From positions 1 through 64,000 of the forward strand of contig DDLX01000042.1 of NCBI GenBank assembly GCA_002340355.1: 64,000 nt of DNA. Direction: 5' to 3'. The notes under the pieces were generated by a model that was not told where the DNA came from, did no database searches, and worked only from the letters and a program-made list of their open reading frames with translations. This DNA comes from Cytophagales bacterium UBA2561. Its GTDB lineage: Bacteria > Bacteroidota > Bacteroidia > Cytophagales > Thermoflexibacteraceae. This document shows, piece by piece, positions 1 to 9,118 of this stretch. A program made the position numbers and the translations under genes. Within the stretch, counting starts at the first letter, position 1. Every line of letters begins with the position of its first letter.

Positions 1-1
1 A

Positions 2-112
2 AAGGCACAAAATCCACTTCGAGATTTTGACGAACTCCTGAAGTGGATAGTGACCTTTTTAAAAAAAACACTCACCAAAATATCTAAACGATATGAATTT
101 GATGCAACGTAA
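2..112 (+). CDS. C-terminal end of an unidentified protein (partial)
   Basis: The frame starting at base 2 is open to a TAA at 110-112 and reads as a plausible protein tail with an amphipathic helix (residues such as DELLKWIVTFLKK). It overlaps the next gene's start at 93 by 20 bases, an arrangement typical of translationally coupled genes. The tail is too short to name a family. It could be a chance open frame, since only 36 codons are visible. Confidence 0.3.
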   Translation, partial: KAQNPLRDFDELLKWIVTFLKKTLTKISKRYEFDAT

Positions 113-473
113 ACTTGACCTGATTCAGTTCATTGCAAAAACCAATGATGCTTCTTTTTTAGAAGAAGTGGCACGCCATAAAGGTAAGACTTCAAGCGAA
201 AGAACTGAATCCTCATCAAACAACAAAAATGCAAAAAAATGCTTAGAAAATGGGATTGAAGTCGAATTTTCTGAAGCTGTCCTTGAGGTTTTTACTAATT
301 TTTATGACCAAGTTTCCCAACAATTGGAAGAAAATCAAATGATTTTAGACCGTTTAGAAAAGCAAGAAATGACCTCCGAGATGTTGTTATTACAGTTACG
401 TTTTCAAATCAAAGCACTACAAGGCGTATGCTATCAATTTTTGTTGGATTTTGAGCGTCAGCTAAGTAAATAA
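93..473 (+). CDS. Hypothetical small protein, antitoxin-like N-terminus
   Basis: A 126-residue soluble protein without signal peptide or membrane segment. The opening (MQRKLDLIQFIAKTND) resembles the N-terminus of many Bacteroidota antitoxin-like proteins that begin with an RKLxLIxxI motif, but no toxin gene follows. A low-complexity Ser/Asn/Lys stretch at about residues 33-50 is followed by an acidic, helical C-terminal half with probable coiled coil. ATGs at 93 and 102 are both possible starts; the second gives the cleaner MQRKLDL start. It overlaps a partial upstream frame. Function is not known; the antitoxin idea is a weak resemblance only. Confidence 0.55.
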   Translation: MNLMQRKLDLIQFIAKTNDASFLEEVARHKGKTSSERTESSSNNKNAKKCLENGIEVEFSEAVLEVFTNFYDQVSQQLEENQMILDRLEKQEMTSEMLLLQLRFQIKALQGVCYQFLLDFERQLSK

Positions 474-675
474 TTATCTAATTTAGTGATTTCAAACCTT
501 TGGAAAAGTTGAAAGTTGAAAATAACAAGCCTGTCAGGTTTCTAAAATCGGATGGGCTAAAATCAGAGTCTCAAAATATGGATAAACAGGTATAAACTTA
601 AACATTTTGGTTAATTTTAGGTATTTTTGTCTAAGTTTGTGTTATAATTTGATGTTTTTTTAGTATCTTTATACC

Positions 676-1783
676 ATGAATTACCGCAGTTTCAAAATAC
701 GCTTAGAGCTTAATAATAAGCAAGTTACGTTAGCGAAGAAACACGCTGGAGTGGCTCGTCATGCGTATAATTGGGGATTGGCAATTTGTAAAAAAGCATA
801 CCAAAACCAAGAAAAACATCCCTCTGCCATTGATTTGCATAAAAAGTTAGTTCGGGAGGTGAAAAGTGTGTACACTTGGTATTATGAAGTTTCCAAATGT
901 GCGCCTCAAGAAGCCTTGCGGAATTTAACCAAAGCCTATCAACGCTTTTTCAAGAAACAGGCAAAACATCCCGCTTTTCAGAAAAAAGGACGGAAGGATA
1001 GTTTTTATTTGGAAGGTAAGATTCAGGTGAAAAATAGCAAAATTAAATTACCTAAATTCGGCTGGGTTCGATTAGCTGAAAATGTAAATTTTGACGGTAT
1101 TAAAAATGCGACCATTTCCCGTAAAGCTCACCATTGGTTTGTGAGTTTTCGAGTGCCAAGAGAAAATTATAAAATCAAAGCTATTGAAAATAAGGAAGTT
1201 CTCGGCGTTGATTTAGGAATTAAAAATTTAGCTACGCTTTCAGATGGAACGATTTTTACGAATTTACGACCCTATAAAAAGTACAAACGAAAGCTAAAAA
1301 TTGAGCAAAGAAAATTATCCAAGAAATTCAAAAAGGGACAACCACAATCGAATAATTACAAAAAACAGCAATTGAAAGTAAGTAAGATTCATTACAAAAT
1401 TGCGTGTACTCGTCAAGATGCCTTACATAAATTAACTACGTATTTGGCTAAAAACCACAGTCAAATCACGCTTAAAGCGTGTAATTGAGGATTTGAACGT
1501 AAGTGGCATGAGTAAGAATAGAAAACTGGCAAGTGCGATTTTAGATGGTGGCTTTTACGAATTTCGAAGGCAATTAGAATATAAAACGGATTGGTACGGC
1601 TCGAAATTAACCGTAGCGGATAGATTTTATCCGAGTTCTAAAACGTGTTCGAATTGTGGAAATCTTAAAAAAGAATTGAACTTATCTGAGCGGATATATC
1701 ATTGCGAAGCATGTAAAAATCAGATAGATAGAGATTTAAATGCTTCTATTAATTTAAGAAATTTGATTTTAAATGGGCGGTGA
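676..1783 (+). pseudogene. tnpB: TnpB RNA-guided nuclease, frame broken by a 13-bp insert
   Basis: TnpB is the RuvC-like, RNA-guided DNA nuclease of IS200/IS605 elements. The N-terminal part (676-1488) carries the helix-turn-helix region and the first RuvC aspartate in GVDLGIKNLAT. The second part (from 1493) carries the zinc ribbon (CSNCG and CEAC) and the last catalytic aspartate in DRDLNAS. The two parts lie in different frames. Removing 13 bases at 1468-1480 restores HSQIVIEDLNVSG, with the missing catalytic Glu of VIEDLN, and gives a single 364-residue protein, close to the usual TnpB size. As it stands, translation stops before the glutamate, so the product should be inactive. Confidence 0.9.
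1467..1481. repeat. 15-bp palindrome interrupting tnpB
   Basis: CACGCTTAAAGCGTG is a perfect 7-bp inverted repeat around a single central base. Thirteen of its bases (1468-1480) are exactly the extra sequence that breaks tnpB. The palindrome therefore looks like an inserted unit, not a random indel. Confidence 0.7.
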
Positions 1784-1890
1784 GTTACACCGTGTCTGCC
1801 TGTGGAGTGGTACACCCCTCTAACGTTCATCCGTAAGGATAACGTTGGAAATCACTAAGAAGCAGGAAGTAAACCGCAAATAAGGGCAAA
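1784..1890 (+). ncRNA. Possible omega RNA / right end of the tnpB element
   Basis: TnpB guide RNAs (omega RNAs) usually overlap the 3' end of tnpB and run to the right end of the element. This segment contains a hairpin, AACGTTCATCC-GTAA-GGATAACGTT, around 1822-1848 and other short complementary tracts. Position and structure fit, but nothing in the sequence proves transcription. Confidence 0.35.
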
Positions 1891-1948
1891 TGTCTAAGTT
1901 TGTCTAAGTTTTACGTAACGGTTTCAGTACAAAGTAAATATTGAAATC

Positions 1949-2941
1949 ATGAATAGAAATTCGCAAAAAACAAGAAAACCTTTTATTTGTACAATTATTT
2001 TTGGAATATTTCTTATCGTTTTTGGTACACAAGAAGGCTTTGGTGTAAAAAATAAAACAGCTCTTTTGGATTTGGAGCGTTCCGAATTTTGTGTCGAAGA
2101 TACCAATAAAAAGAAGAAGAAGAAACGTAAAAAAAAGAAACGACTTACCGAAGAAATTGAATCAGGGGGAAGTGCGGACGAATGGGTCAATGATGATGAA
2201 ATTGAGGATTTTGACGATACCGATGAAATAAGTGAAGAGTCTGAAAGTGAAGCTAACACTGAACCTACTCCCGAAGAAATCAAGGCTCGTCAAGATAGTA
2301 TCCGAAGAACCAGACGAAATCCTAGAGATAGTGTTCCACCTGCTCCGATGAGTAATGCCGAATTAAAAACAGCACTTAGTGAAAAAAAATACCGAAGAGG
2401 AGATTTAGGCAAATATGAAGCCATGAAACGCCGACTCGAAGAATTGCGAGAATTACGAGATAAATCGGCTTGGTTGGTCAAACAACAACGTTGGGAGTTG
2501 AATGATGCTGCCCTCAAAAAATCCATGCAAACCGCCTATCAAATCCGTCAAAGTTATAGTATTCTCGAAAATGAAATTCGAGAAATCGAAGAAAAGCGAG
2601 GCAAAGCCGCAATGCATAAATTTCGGCATTTGGTAGTGGACAATATTTATGATGTGAAAACCCGTCGAGTAAATCGAGAAGTTTTGAAAGAACTCAAGGA
2701 GAATCTTTTTTTTTCAAAAGAAGACCCGCAAATTTTGTGTCAGGGTGGAGTTGGTCGAATTTTAGGAGATTTTGTTGGAAAGTATGACGGCGCACAAGGT
2801 TGTAGAGGATATGTCAGCTCTTTAAGTAATAATCCCGAATTCAACTTGATAATTATGGAGTTAGATGATGGTACACGATTGGCAGTAATTATTGATAAAA
2901 ATGCGGATAGCGGTTCAACTGGGGCATTAGGCGTATTTTGA
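1949..2941 (+). CDS. Orphan membrane-anchored protein with polylysine and acidic tracts
   Basis: A 330-residue protein. Residues about 11-28 form one hydrophobic segment, either a signal anchor or an uncleaved signal peptide. It is followed by a run of almost unbroken Lys/Arg near residues 53-65, then an acidic Asp/Glu/Ser stretch to about residue 120, then a long charged helical region likely to be a coiled coil (about 145-215). A more globular C-terminus ends in MELDDGTRLAVIIDKN. I do not recognise the family. It stands alone between the tnpB element and the acylase gene. The basic and acidic blocks could pair with each other or bind nucleic acid or polyanions; that is speculation. Confidence 0.75.
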   Translation: MNRNSQKTRKPFICTIIFGIFLIVFGTQEGFGVKNKTALLDLERSEFCVEDTNKKKKKKRKKKKRLTEEIESGGSADEWVNDDEIEDFDDTDEISEESESEANTEPTPEEIKARQDSIRRTRRNPRDSVPPAPMSNAELKTALSEKKYRRGDLGKYEAMKRRLEELRELRDKSAWLVKQQRWELNDAALKKSMQTAYQIRQSYSILENEIREIEEKRGKAAMHKFRHLVVDNIYDVKTRRVNREVLKELKENLFFSKEDPQILCQGGVGRILGDFVGKYDGAQGCRGYVSSLSNNPEFNLIIMELDDGTRLAVIIDKNADSGSTGALGVF

Positions 2942-3054
2942 TAAATTGTGCAGAATATTATTTTTATTTGCCTTAGAATTCCTTCCAAACCGATAAGATA
3001 ATTTTATTGGTTTAAGTCATTAAAATAACATATTTATAAGCACTAGAGAGCCGT

Positions 3055-5571
3055 ATGAAAATTCTCAAAATTACCTTGTTCATTATGATAGCCGTATGTG
3101 CTTCAGCTGGACTTGGACTTACTGTTTACTGGTATCAACATAAACCTCAATACGATGGAAAACTCCAATTTGAAGCCCTTTCTGCTCCCGTTGATGTTTA
3201 TTTTGATAACTATGGAATTCCACATATTTATGCTCAAAATGAAGAAGATGCTTTTCGAGCGTTGGGTTATGTTCATGCTCAAGAACGGCTCTTTCAGATG
3301 GAACTTTTACGGCGTGTCGGGAGTGGACGGCTGGCAGAAATTTTTGGAAAAGACTTAGTAGATACTGATAAGTTGTTTCGGACATTTGGTTTACAGGAAG
3401 TAGCAGAAGAAGCCGTTCAAAAATATTTTTCGAATCAAAGTGAACCATATCAGAAAGCTACTTTTGCTTATTTAGAAGGCATAAATCATTATATTGAGCA
3501 TGGCTCAACCCCCATTGAATTTAATCTGTTACAAATCCCAAAAGAAAAATTTACCCCCCAAGATTGTTACTTAATTATGGGATATATGGCATTTTCGTTT
3601 TCAGATGCTTTTCGAGTAGAACCTATTTTAACTAAAATTAGAAATGAATTAGGTGAAAATTATTTTCGAGGACTTGCCGTAGAACATAATCCGAATTCTA
3701 CTGTTATTCCAACTTATTATACTGAAACCGAAAGGAATACTTTGAGTCACAAAGTTCAAACTAAAGATAGTTTGAAAAAAACTTCAGCTCAAAGTTCCTT
3801 TGTAAGATCTTCACTTTTTGCTCAAAATTTTGTACCTAAAATTCAAGAAATTGCACAAAGTTTACCCGTGCCAATTTGGAAAGGAAGTAATTCATGGGTA
3901 ATTGCTCCTCAGAAGACAGCTTCGGGAAAGGTGATTTTTGAGAACGATACACACATCGAATTTAGACAGCCAGCAATTTGGTATGAAGCGCATCTGGAAT
4001 GTCCTAACTGGCGATTCTATGGAAATTGGTTGGCTGGCTATCCTTTTGCTTTCATTGGACATAACCAAAATTATGCATGGGGATTAACTATGTTTGAAAA
4101 CGATGACGTAGATATGTTCCAAGAAAAACAAGATGAAAATAAGGATTTTTACTGGTATAAAAATAGACGTTTACCTTTCGAAATACGTCAGGAAACTATC
4201 TCAATCAAAGATGAAAATGCTGTTCAATTTGAAGTGCGTTCTAGTGTACATGGTCCTATAATTAACGATTTGTATAAAGATATCGAAGAGGCTACTTCCA
4301 ATCCTGTGGCATTGTGGTGGACATTTTTGAAGACTCCTTGCCAAATTTTACAAGCCTCTTATCAGTTAGCACATGGCAAAAATATAGATGATGCACGAAA
4401 AGCTGCCTCAATGATTTATGCACCAGGAGTCAATATAATGTATGGTGATAAGGATGGTAATATTGCATGGTGGGCAGCTGCAAAATTAATCAAACGTCCT
4501 ATTCATATCAATCCTAATGTAATTTTGGATGGAAGTTCAGGCAAAGATGATCCTTTAGGTTGGTATGATTTTTCGGAAAATCCACAATCCGAAAATCCAC
4601 CTTGTGGGTTCGTGTATTCGGCAAATAACCAGCCTGACACTATGCGAACAGGTTTTTTATATCCTGGATATTACTTGCCCGAAAATCGTGGAAAACGTAT
4701 CCAAACCTTACTCAAGAAAGAAAATCAATGGACAGTCAAAAAAGTAAAGAAAATGGTCATGGATGGAACAACTGCCAACCACATCCGAGAGGCTCATGAA
4801 GTCGTAAAGGAAATTTCTAAGGATATGCCTACTATTAAACATTTAGAAAGCAACCATAAGACCAAAATGTCAAATGAGATTAAGGCATTGAAGATTTTAG
4901 AGGATTGGAACGGTAATCATGAAACTGACCAAACTGCACCTGTTATTTTTTATAAATTAAGATATTATATCTTAAAGTATGCGATGGAAGATGAGATTGG
5001 AGAGGATGATTTTGAAAATCTGATTAATTCTCATTTTATGATGCGAACTACGAACCGATTATTGTATCATCCCAACTTTATTTGGTGGGATGATGTGAAA
5101 GTTAAGGAGTTTGATGAAAGTCGGCACGATATTTTCCTAAAAGCTTTTAAACAAACTTTAAAAGATTTGGAAACTCAACTAGGAAAAGATATGAGTCAAT
5201 GGCAATGGGGAAAAGTACATACACTAGAACATCCACATCCACTAGGAAGACAAAAACCATTAAATTATATGTTTAACGTGGGGGGATTTCCAGTATCGGG
5301 TGGCAGAGAAGTGATCAATAATTTGAGTTTTTTGCTCAATGCCAATGGGCAATATCCTGTAAAATTTGGTTCAGCTATGCGGATTATTTTGGACTTTGAG
5401 GATATTGAAAATTCATGGAGTGTATTGCCTACAGGGCAGTCAGGAAATGTTACATCACCTCATTATGATGACCAAACAGAACTCTTTAATCAGGGAAATT
5501 TCAGAAAACAAATGATGAATCAAGAGGAAATCTTACATACTTCGGAGAATCATCTTCGATTCTTACCCTAG
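3055..5571 (+). CDS. Penicillin acylase family (S45) amide hydrolase
   Basis: An 838-residue Ntn-hydrolase precursor of the penicillin/acyl-homoserine-lactone acylase family, which cleaves amide bonds of N-acyl compounds. Residues about 7-27 form a signal anchor, so the enzyme should act in the periplasm. The alpha part has the usual DxYGIPHIYA and GYVHAQERLFQMELLRR motifs. The predicted nucleophile is Ser278 in WKGSNSW, the new N-terminus after autocleavage in this family. Further family motifs are FIGHNQNYAWG, SVHGPI and PLNYMFNVGGFPVSGG. Length fits Bacteroidota members. The substrate cannot be told from sequence; quorum-signal acylase and general amidase are both possible. Confidence 0.9.
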   Translation: MKILKITLFIMIAVCASAGLGLTVYWYQHKPQYDGKLQFEALSAPVDVYFDNYGIPHIYAQNEEDAFRALGYVHAQERLFQMELLRRVGSGRLAEIFGKDLVDTDKLFRTFGLQEVAEEAVQKYFSNQSEPYQKATFAYLEGINHYIEHGSTPIEFNLLQIPKEKFTPQDCYLIMGYMAFSFSDAFRVEPILTKIRNELGENYFRGLAVEHNPNSTVIPTYYTETERNTLSHKVQTKDSLKKTSAQSSFVRSSLFAQNFVPKIQEIAQSLPVPIWKGSNSWVIAPQKTASGKVIFENDTHIEFRQPAIWYEAHLECPNWRFYGNWLAGYPFAFIGHNQNYAWGLTMFENDDVDMFQEKQDENKDFYWYKNRRLPFEIRQETISIKDENAVQFEVRSSVHGPIINDLYKDIEEATSNPVALWWTFLKTPCQILQASYQLAHGKNIDDARKAASMIYAPGVNIMYGDKDGNIAWWAAAKLIKRPIHINPNVILDGSSGKDDPLGWYDFSENPQSENPPCGFVYSANNQPDTMRTGFLYPGYYLPENRGKRIQTLLKKENQWTVKKVKKMVMDGTTANHIREAHEVVKEISKDMPTIKHLESNHKTKMSNEIKALKILEDWNGNHETDQTAPVIFYKLRYYILKYAMEDEIGEDDFENLINSHFMMRTTNRLLYHPNFIWWDDVKVKEFDESRHDIFLKAFKQTLKDLETQLGKDMSQWQWGKVHTLEHPHPLGRQKPLNYMFNVGGFPVSGGREVINNLSFLLNANGQYPVKFGSAMRIILDFEDIENSWSVLPTGQSGNVTSPHYDDQTELFNQGNFRKQMMNQEEILHTSENHLRFLP

Positions 5572-5731
5572 ATATTTTTCTTCTTTTCATAACTTTAAGG
5601 AATATAGGACGTTTTAAGCCCAGAAGATAAAATATCCTATCAAACGACAACTTTCAAAACACCATACATTATTCACTTTACAACAAATTTGTAAGCCCTA
5701 TTTTTAATTACTCTATTTTATTACTTTACTT

Positions 5732-6157
5732 ATGTCGCTTGCACTCTCACCTTCGGCGTTATATATAGAAGGAACAGATGAAACGCCCACAGTTATTATG
5801 GATGCGGAGAAAGATATTTTTTCCATTGAAGGACGGTGCATCCCTGAAGATAGTACCGATTTGTTTGCGCCTGTCATGGCGTGGATGAACGCATATGCCA
5901 AAGCTCCAAAACCTGATACGAAAGTCGAAATTAAGTTGTTGTATTTTAATAGTGCCTCTAGTAAAGCGATGTGGGAATTCTTTTCTTTACTTCGGAAACT
6001 AGAAAATACGAATCCTACAGTTGAATGGCACTATCATGACGATGATGATGAAATGCGTGATGCGGGAGAGGAATTTGCTTCCTTTTTCAATTTACCCTTT
6101 GATTATGTTCCTTATCAAAATGAGGACGATGATGAGGATGATGAGTTTATATTTTAG
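5732..6157 (+). CDS. DUF1987 / SiaC-family regulatory phosphoprotein
   Basis: A 141-residue soluble protein matching the SiaC (DUF1987) family: TDETPTVIMDAE, IEGRCIPEDS, a Pro-containing helix ending WMNAY, then LLYFNSASSKAMWEFF and a WHYHDDDDEM strand. In Pseudomonas, SiaC is phosphorylated on a Thr in the YFNTxSS motif by the kinase SiaB, dephosphorylated by the PP2C phosphatase SiaA, and controls the diguanylate cyclase SiaD. Here the matching position is Ser74. The convergent neighbour (6196-8343) is a SpoIIE/PP2C phosphatase with a sensory module, as in the Sia system; no kinase partner is seen nearby. The acidic tail is unusually long. Confidence 0.85.
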   Translation: MSLALSPSALYIEGTDETPTVIMDAEKDIFSIEGRCIPEDSTDLFAPVMAWMNAYAKAPKPDTKVEIKLLYFNSASSKAMWEFFSLLRKLENTNPTVEWHYHDDDDEMRDAGEEFASFFNLPFDYVPYQNEDDDEDDEFIF

Positions 6158-6195
6158 TCATACACATAATGACAAAATTATTCTAAACTAAAATG

Positions 6196-8343
6196 TTACT
6201 CAATCCGAATTCCAATAACTAAAATATCATCTACTTGGTCGTGTGTTTTGCCTTGCCACTGGTCAAGTTCACTCCCAAGTGTTTGGTATTGTTTTGCTAG
6301 AGGTTGAGTATGGATTTTGGTGAGCAATTCCCGAAAACGCTTTTTCATAAACTTTCGTCCTTTTTTCCCTCCAAATTGGTCAGCATATCCATCCGAGAAA
6401 ATATAAAATGTAAACCCTTTTTGAAGCTTCACGGTATGTTTTTTAAAACTATTTTCTTTTTTAAGGATAGTGCCACCAATAGCAATACGGTCTCCATGAA
6501 AAATTTGTACTTCGTCAGAAAACTCTCGAAAGTAATAAAGGGGTTGTCCTGCTCCTGCAAATTCTAATTTCTCAAAACTATTTTCAGTAGAATTTCGGTG
6601 TAATACACAAACGGAAACTTCCATGCCGTCACGACTTCCTGTTTGGTCTTGTTTCAAAGCCACTCGAACAGCCGTTCGCATATATTCTAAGATTAAATTT
6701 GGTGAAGTAATATGTTGTATATGAATAATTTGATTAAAGAAAGAATGTCCAATCATTGACATAAAAGCCCCTGGCACTCCATGTCCCGTGGAGTCAGCAC
6801 CAATTAAAAATACCTTCTTGTTTTTCTCAGAGAAATAATAAAAATCTCCTGATACAATATCACGAGGCTTAAAAAATATGAAACTTTCAGGAAATACTGC
6901 TTGAATCTTTTTTAGATCAGGCAAGACGGCTTGTTGAATTCTTTGAGCGTAATTGATGCCTGCAGTAATGTCATCATTTTTCTTACGAATAACTGTATTT
7001 TGTTCATTAACGGTTTCAATTGTAATAATTAATTCTTCATTAATTTGGTTTAGTTCCTCATTTGCCTCCTGCAATTTTATTGTTCGATTTTTTACCCGTA
7101 TTTCGAGTTCAGTATTGGCTTTTGCTTGGAGTTCTTTGTTTTTCTCAAGTTGTTCAATAAGTGATTTTTGAGCTTCTTGTTTTTCTTTTTCAATTATTTT
7201 GATACGGTGACTTAATCCAACAGAAAATAAGATCACCTCGGCAATAATGCCAAACTGACCAAAATAATTTGCTATTTTAGGGAAAACAAATAAACTAACT
7301 TGATTTAATACAATTCCAAAGACTAAAATCCCTGTTGCTCCCACAAAGAAATAGGCTAATTTATTTCGTGTACGAATTAATAAAACCAAAGTTATACTAA
7401 TAAGAATCGCATCTAACAAAATTGCCATAATCGCCACACGAGAACGAGTAGCAGGGGTGACATATTGAGTTACCAAAACAGTTAAAATAATAAAGATAAA
7501 CATTCGATAGGCGGGATGCCAACGCAAGATTTTATCCCAATTTGGCAATAGTTGGGGGGTATCTGTAAAACGGCGCATAAACAAAACAAAAAACATTGGT
7601 GAGGTGGTGGTGATGAGCCAAAAATAAATTCCAGCGTAAGGGTTTTCAGGAAAAAATAGTTCTTGTATCAGTCCCTCACTAAAGAAATAATAACCCGAAG
7701 CCGTTATCATATAAAGAGCATAATAAAGATACGTAATATCTTTTGCGCCAATAAAAATGATGAGATTATAAAATATCAGTACCCAAATAGCACCCTGAAA
7801 AAAGGCTTGTACCCAATTTCGATTTTTGATATATTGGTCATGAAAAGCAATAGTATAAACAGAAGGTTTGAATTGATAAACATTTGTCAATTCAAAAAAA
7901 ACAGCCTGATTAGAATAAGCAGGTAATTCGATGCGTACTTTACCTTTACTATATTCAGGCTCTTGGGTTTGTGAACGAGGACGAAGCTCCCCAAAAAGTC
8001 TTTCTACTTTTTTACCTTCTTTCGTAAAAAGAAAGGCTTTTCCCTTTTCGATACGTCCAAAATCTATGAAAAACGAAGCAGGATACGGATTTGAGTTTTT
8101 CACCCAAATCCGTAAAATATAAGTTGTGTCTTGTATAAATTGACCTTCTGTTTTTTTACTAAAAAATTGATTATCCGAATTTTGTGATTTTATTTCAAGA
8201 TAATTTTCTATTGGTAAAATGTGATTATCTGACAATTGAGATATTTCAATAACATTAGATTGCCCCCAAATAGTACCATTTGAAAAATACCCAAAAGCAC
8301 AAAGTAAGACATAAAAATTCCAACGGAATATGATTAATTTCAT
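6196..8343 (-). CDS. 7TMR-DISM sensor with SpoIIE-type PP2C phosphatase
   Basis: About 715 residues from the ATG at 8343; a longer frame needs a TTG. The order is a signal peptide ending near WGQS, an extracellular 7TMR-DISM sensing domain, seven membrane segments (roughly residues 185-385), a coiled coil (about 385-465), and a SpoIIE/PP2C phosphatase domain. The phosphatase domain has VSGDFYYFS, STGHGVPGAFMSMIGHSFF, SRDGMEVSVCV, FYIFSDGYADQFGG and a final DDILVIGI, which supply metal-binding acids. Such proteins dephosphorylate a Ser/Thr-phosphorylated regulator in response to an outside signal. The SiaC-like protein encoded head-on at 5732-6157 is the obvious candidate substrate. That pairing is inference. 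Confidence 0.92.
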   Translation of the reverse strand: MKLIIFRWNFYVLLCAFGYFSNGTIWGQSNVIEISQLSDNHILPIENYLEIKSQNSDNQFFSKKTEGQFIQDTTYILRIWVKNSNPYPASFFIDFGRIEKGKAFLFTKEGKKVERLFGELRPRSQTQEPEYSKGKVRIELPAYSNQAVFFELTNVYQFKPSVYTIAFHDQYIKNRNWVQAFFQGAIWVLIFYNLIIFIGAKDITYLYYALYMITASGYYFFSEGLIQELFFPENPYAGIYFWLITTTSPMFFVLFMRRFTDTPQLLPNWDKILRWHPAYRMFIFIILTVLVTQYVTPATRSRVAIMAILLDAILISITLVLLIRTRNKLAYFFVGATGILVFGIVLNQVSLFVFPKIANYFGQFGIIAEVILFSVGLSHRIKIIEKEKQEAQKSLIEQLEKNKELQAKANTELEIRVKNRTIKLQEANEELNQINEELIITIETVNEQNTVIRKKNDDITAGINYAQRIQQAVLPDLKKIQAVFPESFIFFKPRDIVSGDFYYFSEKNKKVFLIGADSTGHGVPGAFMSMIGHSFFNQIIHIQHITSPNLILEYMRTAVRVALKQDQTGSRDGMEVSVCVLHRNSTENSFEKLEFAGAGQPLYYFREFSDEVQIFHGDRIAIGGTILKKENSFKKHTVKLQKGFTFYIFSDGYADQFGGKKGRKFMKKRFRELLTKIHTQPLAKQYQTLGSELDQWQGKTHDQVDDILVIGIRIE

Positions 8344-8449
8344 GGAAATTGATGGACAGTACAACCTCTAAAACTACAAGAAATGTTCCTAGTTTCCTTG
8401 CCTGCGTAAGATTTTAGCTGATTTTTTTACAACGACAACTAAAGTATTC

Positions 8450-8842
8450 TTAAAAGTGCTTGGCTTCCTCAAATTCTAGTAAACCTGTTTCGCTATGTCG
8501 TCGAAAACTAATGATTTTCATATTAATATTCGATAAAATCAGAAGTCGGTCTTCGGTTTGGTTGAGTGTCAGTGCGAAAGGCTGTGTTAAGTCATATCCT
8601 TCTTTGGCAGTCAAAACCTGAATAGGAAATGCCTTCTCAGATTTATCAATCTGATAAACATACAACTGTCTATCTTTCACCTCATACTTAAAGCGATCAT
8701 CTGAGCTAATAGTTTCAAATTGTTTGGGATGTTTCAAGGCATATGCCAAAGCATCTAGCAAATCGGTTTGGGCATTTACATTATTTCCAAAATGAGAGAG
8801 CCCAAAAATAAAAATGATGGTAAACATTCTTTTCATAATCAT
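8450..8842 (-). CDS. Small secreted protein of unknown function
   Basis: A 130-residue protein with a signal peptide (hydrophobic residues 5-16, likely cleavage after NVNA before QTDLLDA). The mature part, about 105 residues, is mainly beta strands and short helices, with repeated Tyr/Asp patterns (FKYEVKDRQLYVYQID). There is no lipobox cysteine and no motif I can name. It is divergent from the phosphohexomutase gene and shares its upstream region. Confidence 0.6.
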   Translation of the reverse strand: MIMKRMFTIIFIFGLSHFGNNVNAQTDLLDALAYALKHPKQFETISSDDRFKYEVKDRQLYVYQIDKSEKAFPIQVLTAKEGYDLTQPFALTLNQTEDRLLILSNINMKIISFRRHSETGLLEFEEAKHF

Positions 8843-8971
8843 TACATTAATTTATGTTGTGTTTTTGTTTAGTTATATCCCTTATCCTATTAATATTTTA
8901 TGATTTTCGTTTGTAAAAATTTGAAATATTATAAATGCTGATTTTTCCTAAAAGTTCTATATAATTTCACG

Positions 8972-8979
8972 TAAATTTG
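8972..8979 (+). promoter_or_regulatory. Candidate -7 box for the phosphohexomutase gene
   Basis: TAAATTTG matches the Bacteroidota housekeeping -7 consensus TAnnTTTG. It lies 139 bases before the start at 9119. No clear TTTG -33 element sits at the right distance, so the call is weak. Confidence 0.3.
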
Positions 8980-9118
8980 ATATTCAAGGGGTGCAAATTT
9001 CGCTGATTTATGACAGAAATGGTATTTTGTCAAAAAATCGTTTTCTGGGGTTTAGTACCTTTTTTTTGTTTTTGTTCAATTTTATCGAAATAAATTCAAC
9101 TCAAAACCTAAAATAAAC

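Larger units (their letters stand above)
628..1910 (+). mobile_element. IS200/IS605-type element carrying only tnpB (decayed)
   Basis: The element contains a disrupted tnpB and no tnpA. A 13-bp sequence, TGTCTAAGTTTGT, occurs at 628-640 just before the gene and again at 1891-1903 after it, where its first ten bases are repeated in tandem. I used these copies as approximate limits. IS200/IS605 elements do not make target duplications, so the repeats may mark end sequences or chance flanks rather than exact termini. Confidence 0.5.

Noticed and set aside
1924..2283. Minus-strand ORF of 119 residues, rich in Ser and Phe
   Set aside because: It is the antisense of the polylysine and acidic tract of the plus-strand gene at 1949-2941 and its composition follows from that.
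3098..3448. ORFs on both strands within the acylase gene
   Set aside because: They are shadows of a well supported penicillin-acylase-family gene in another frame.
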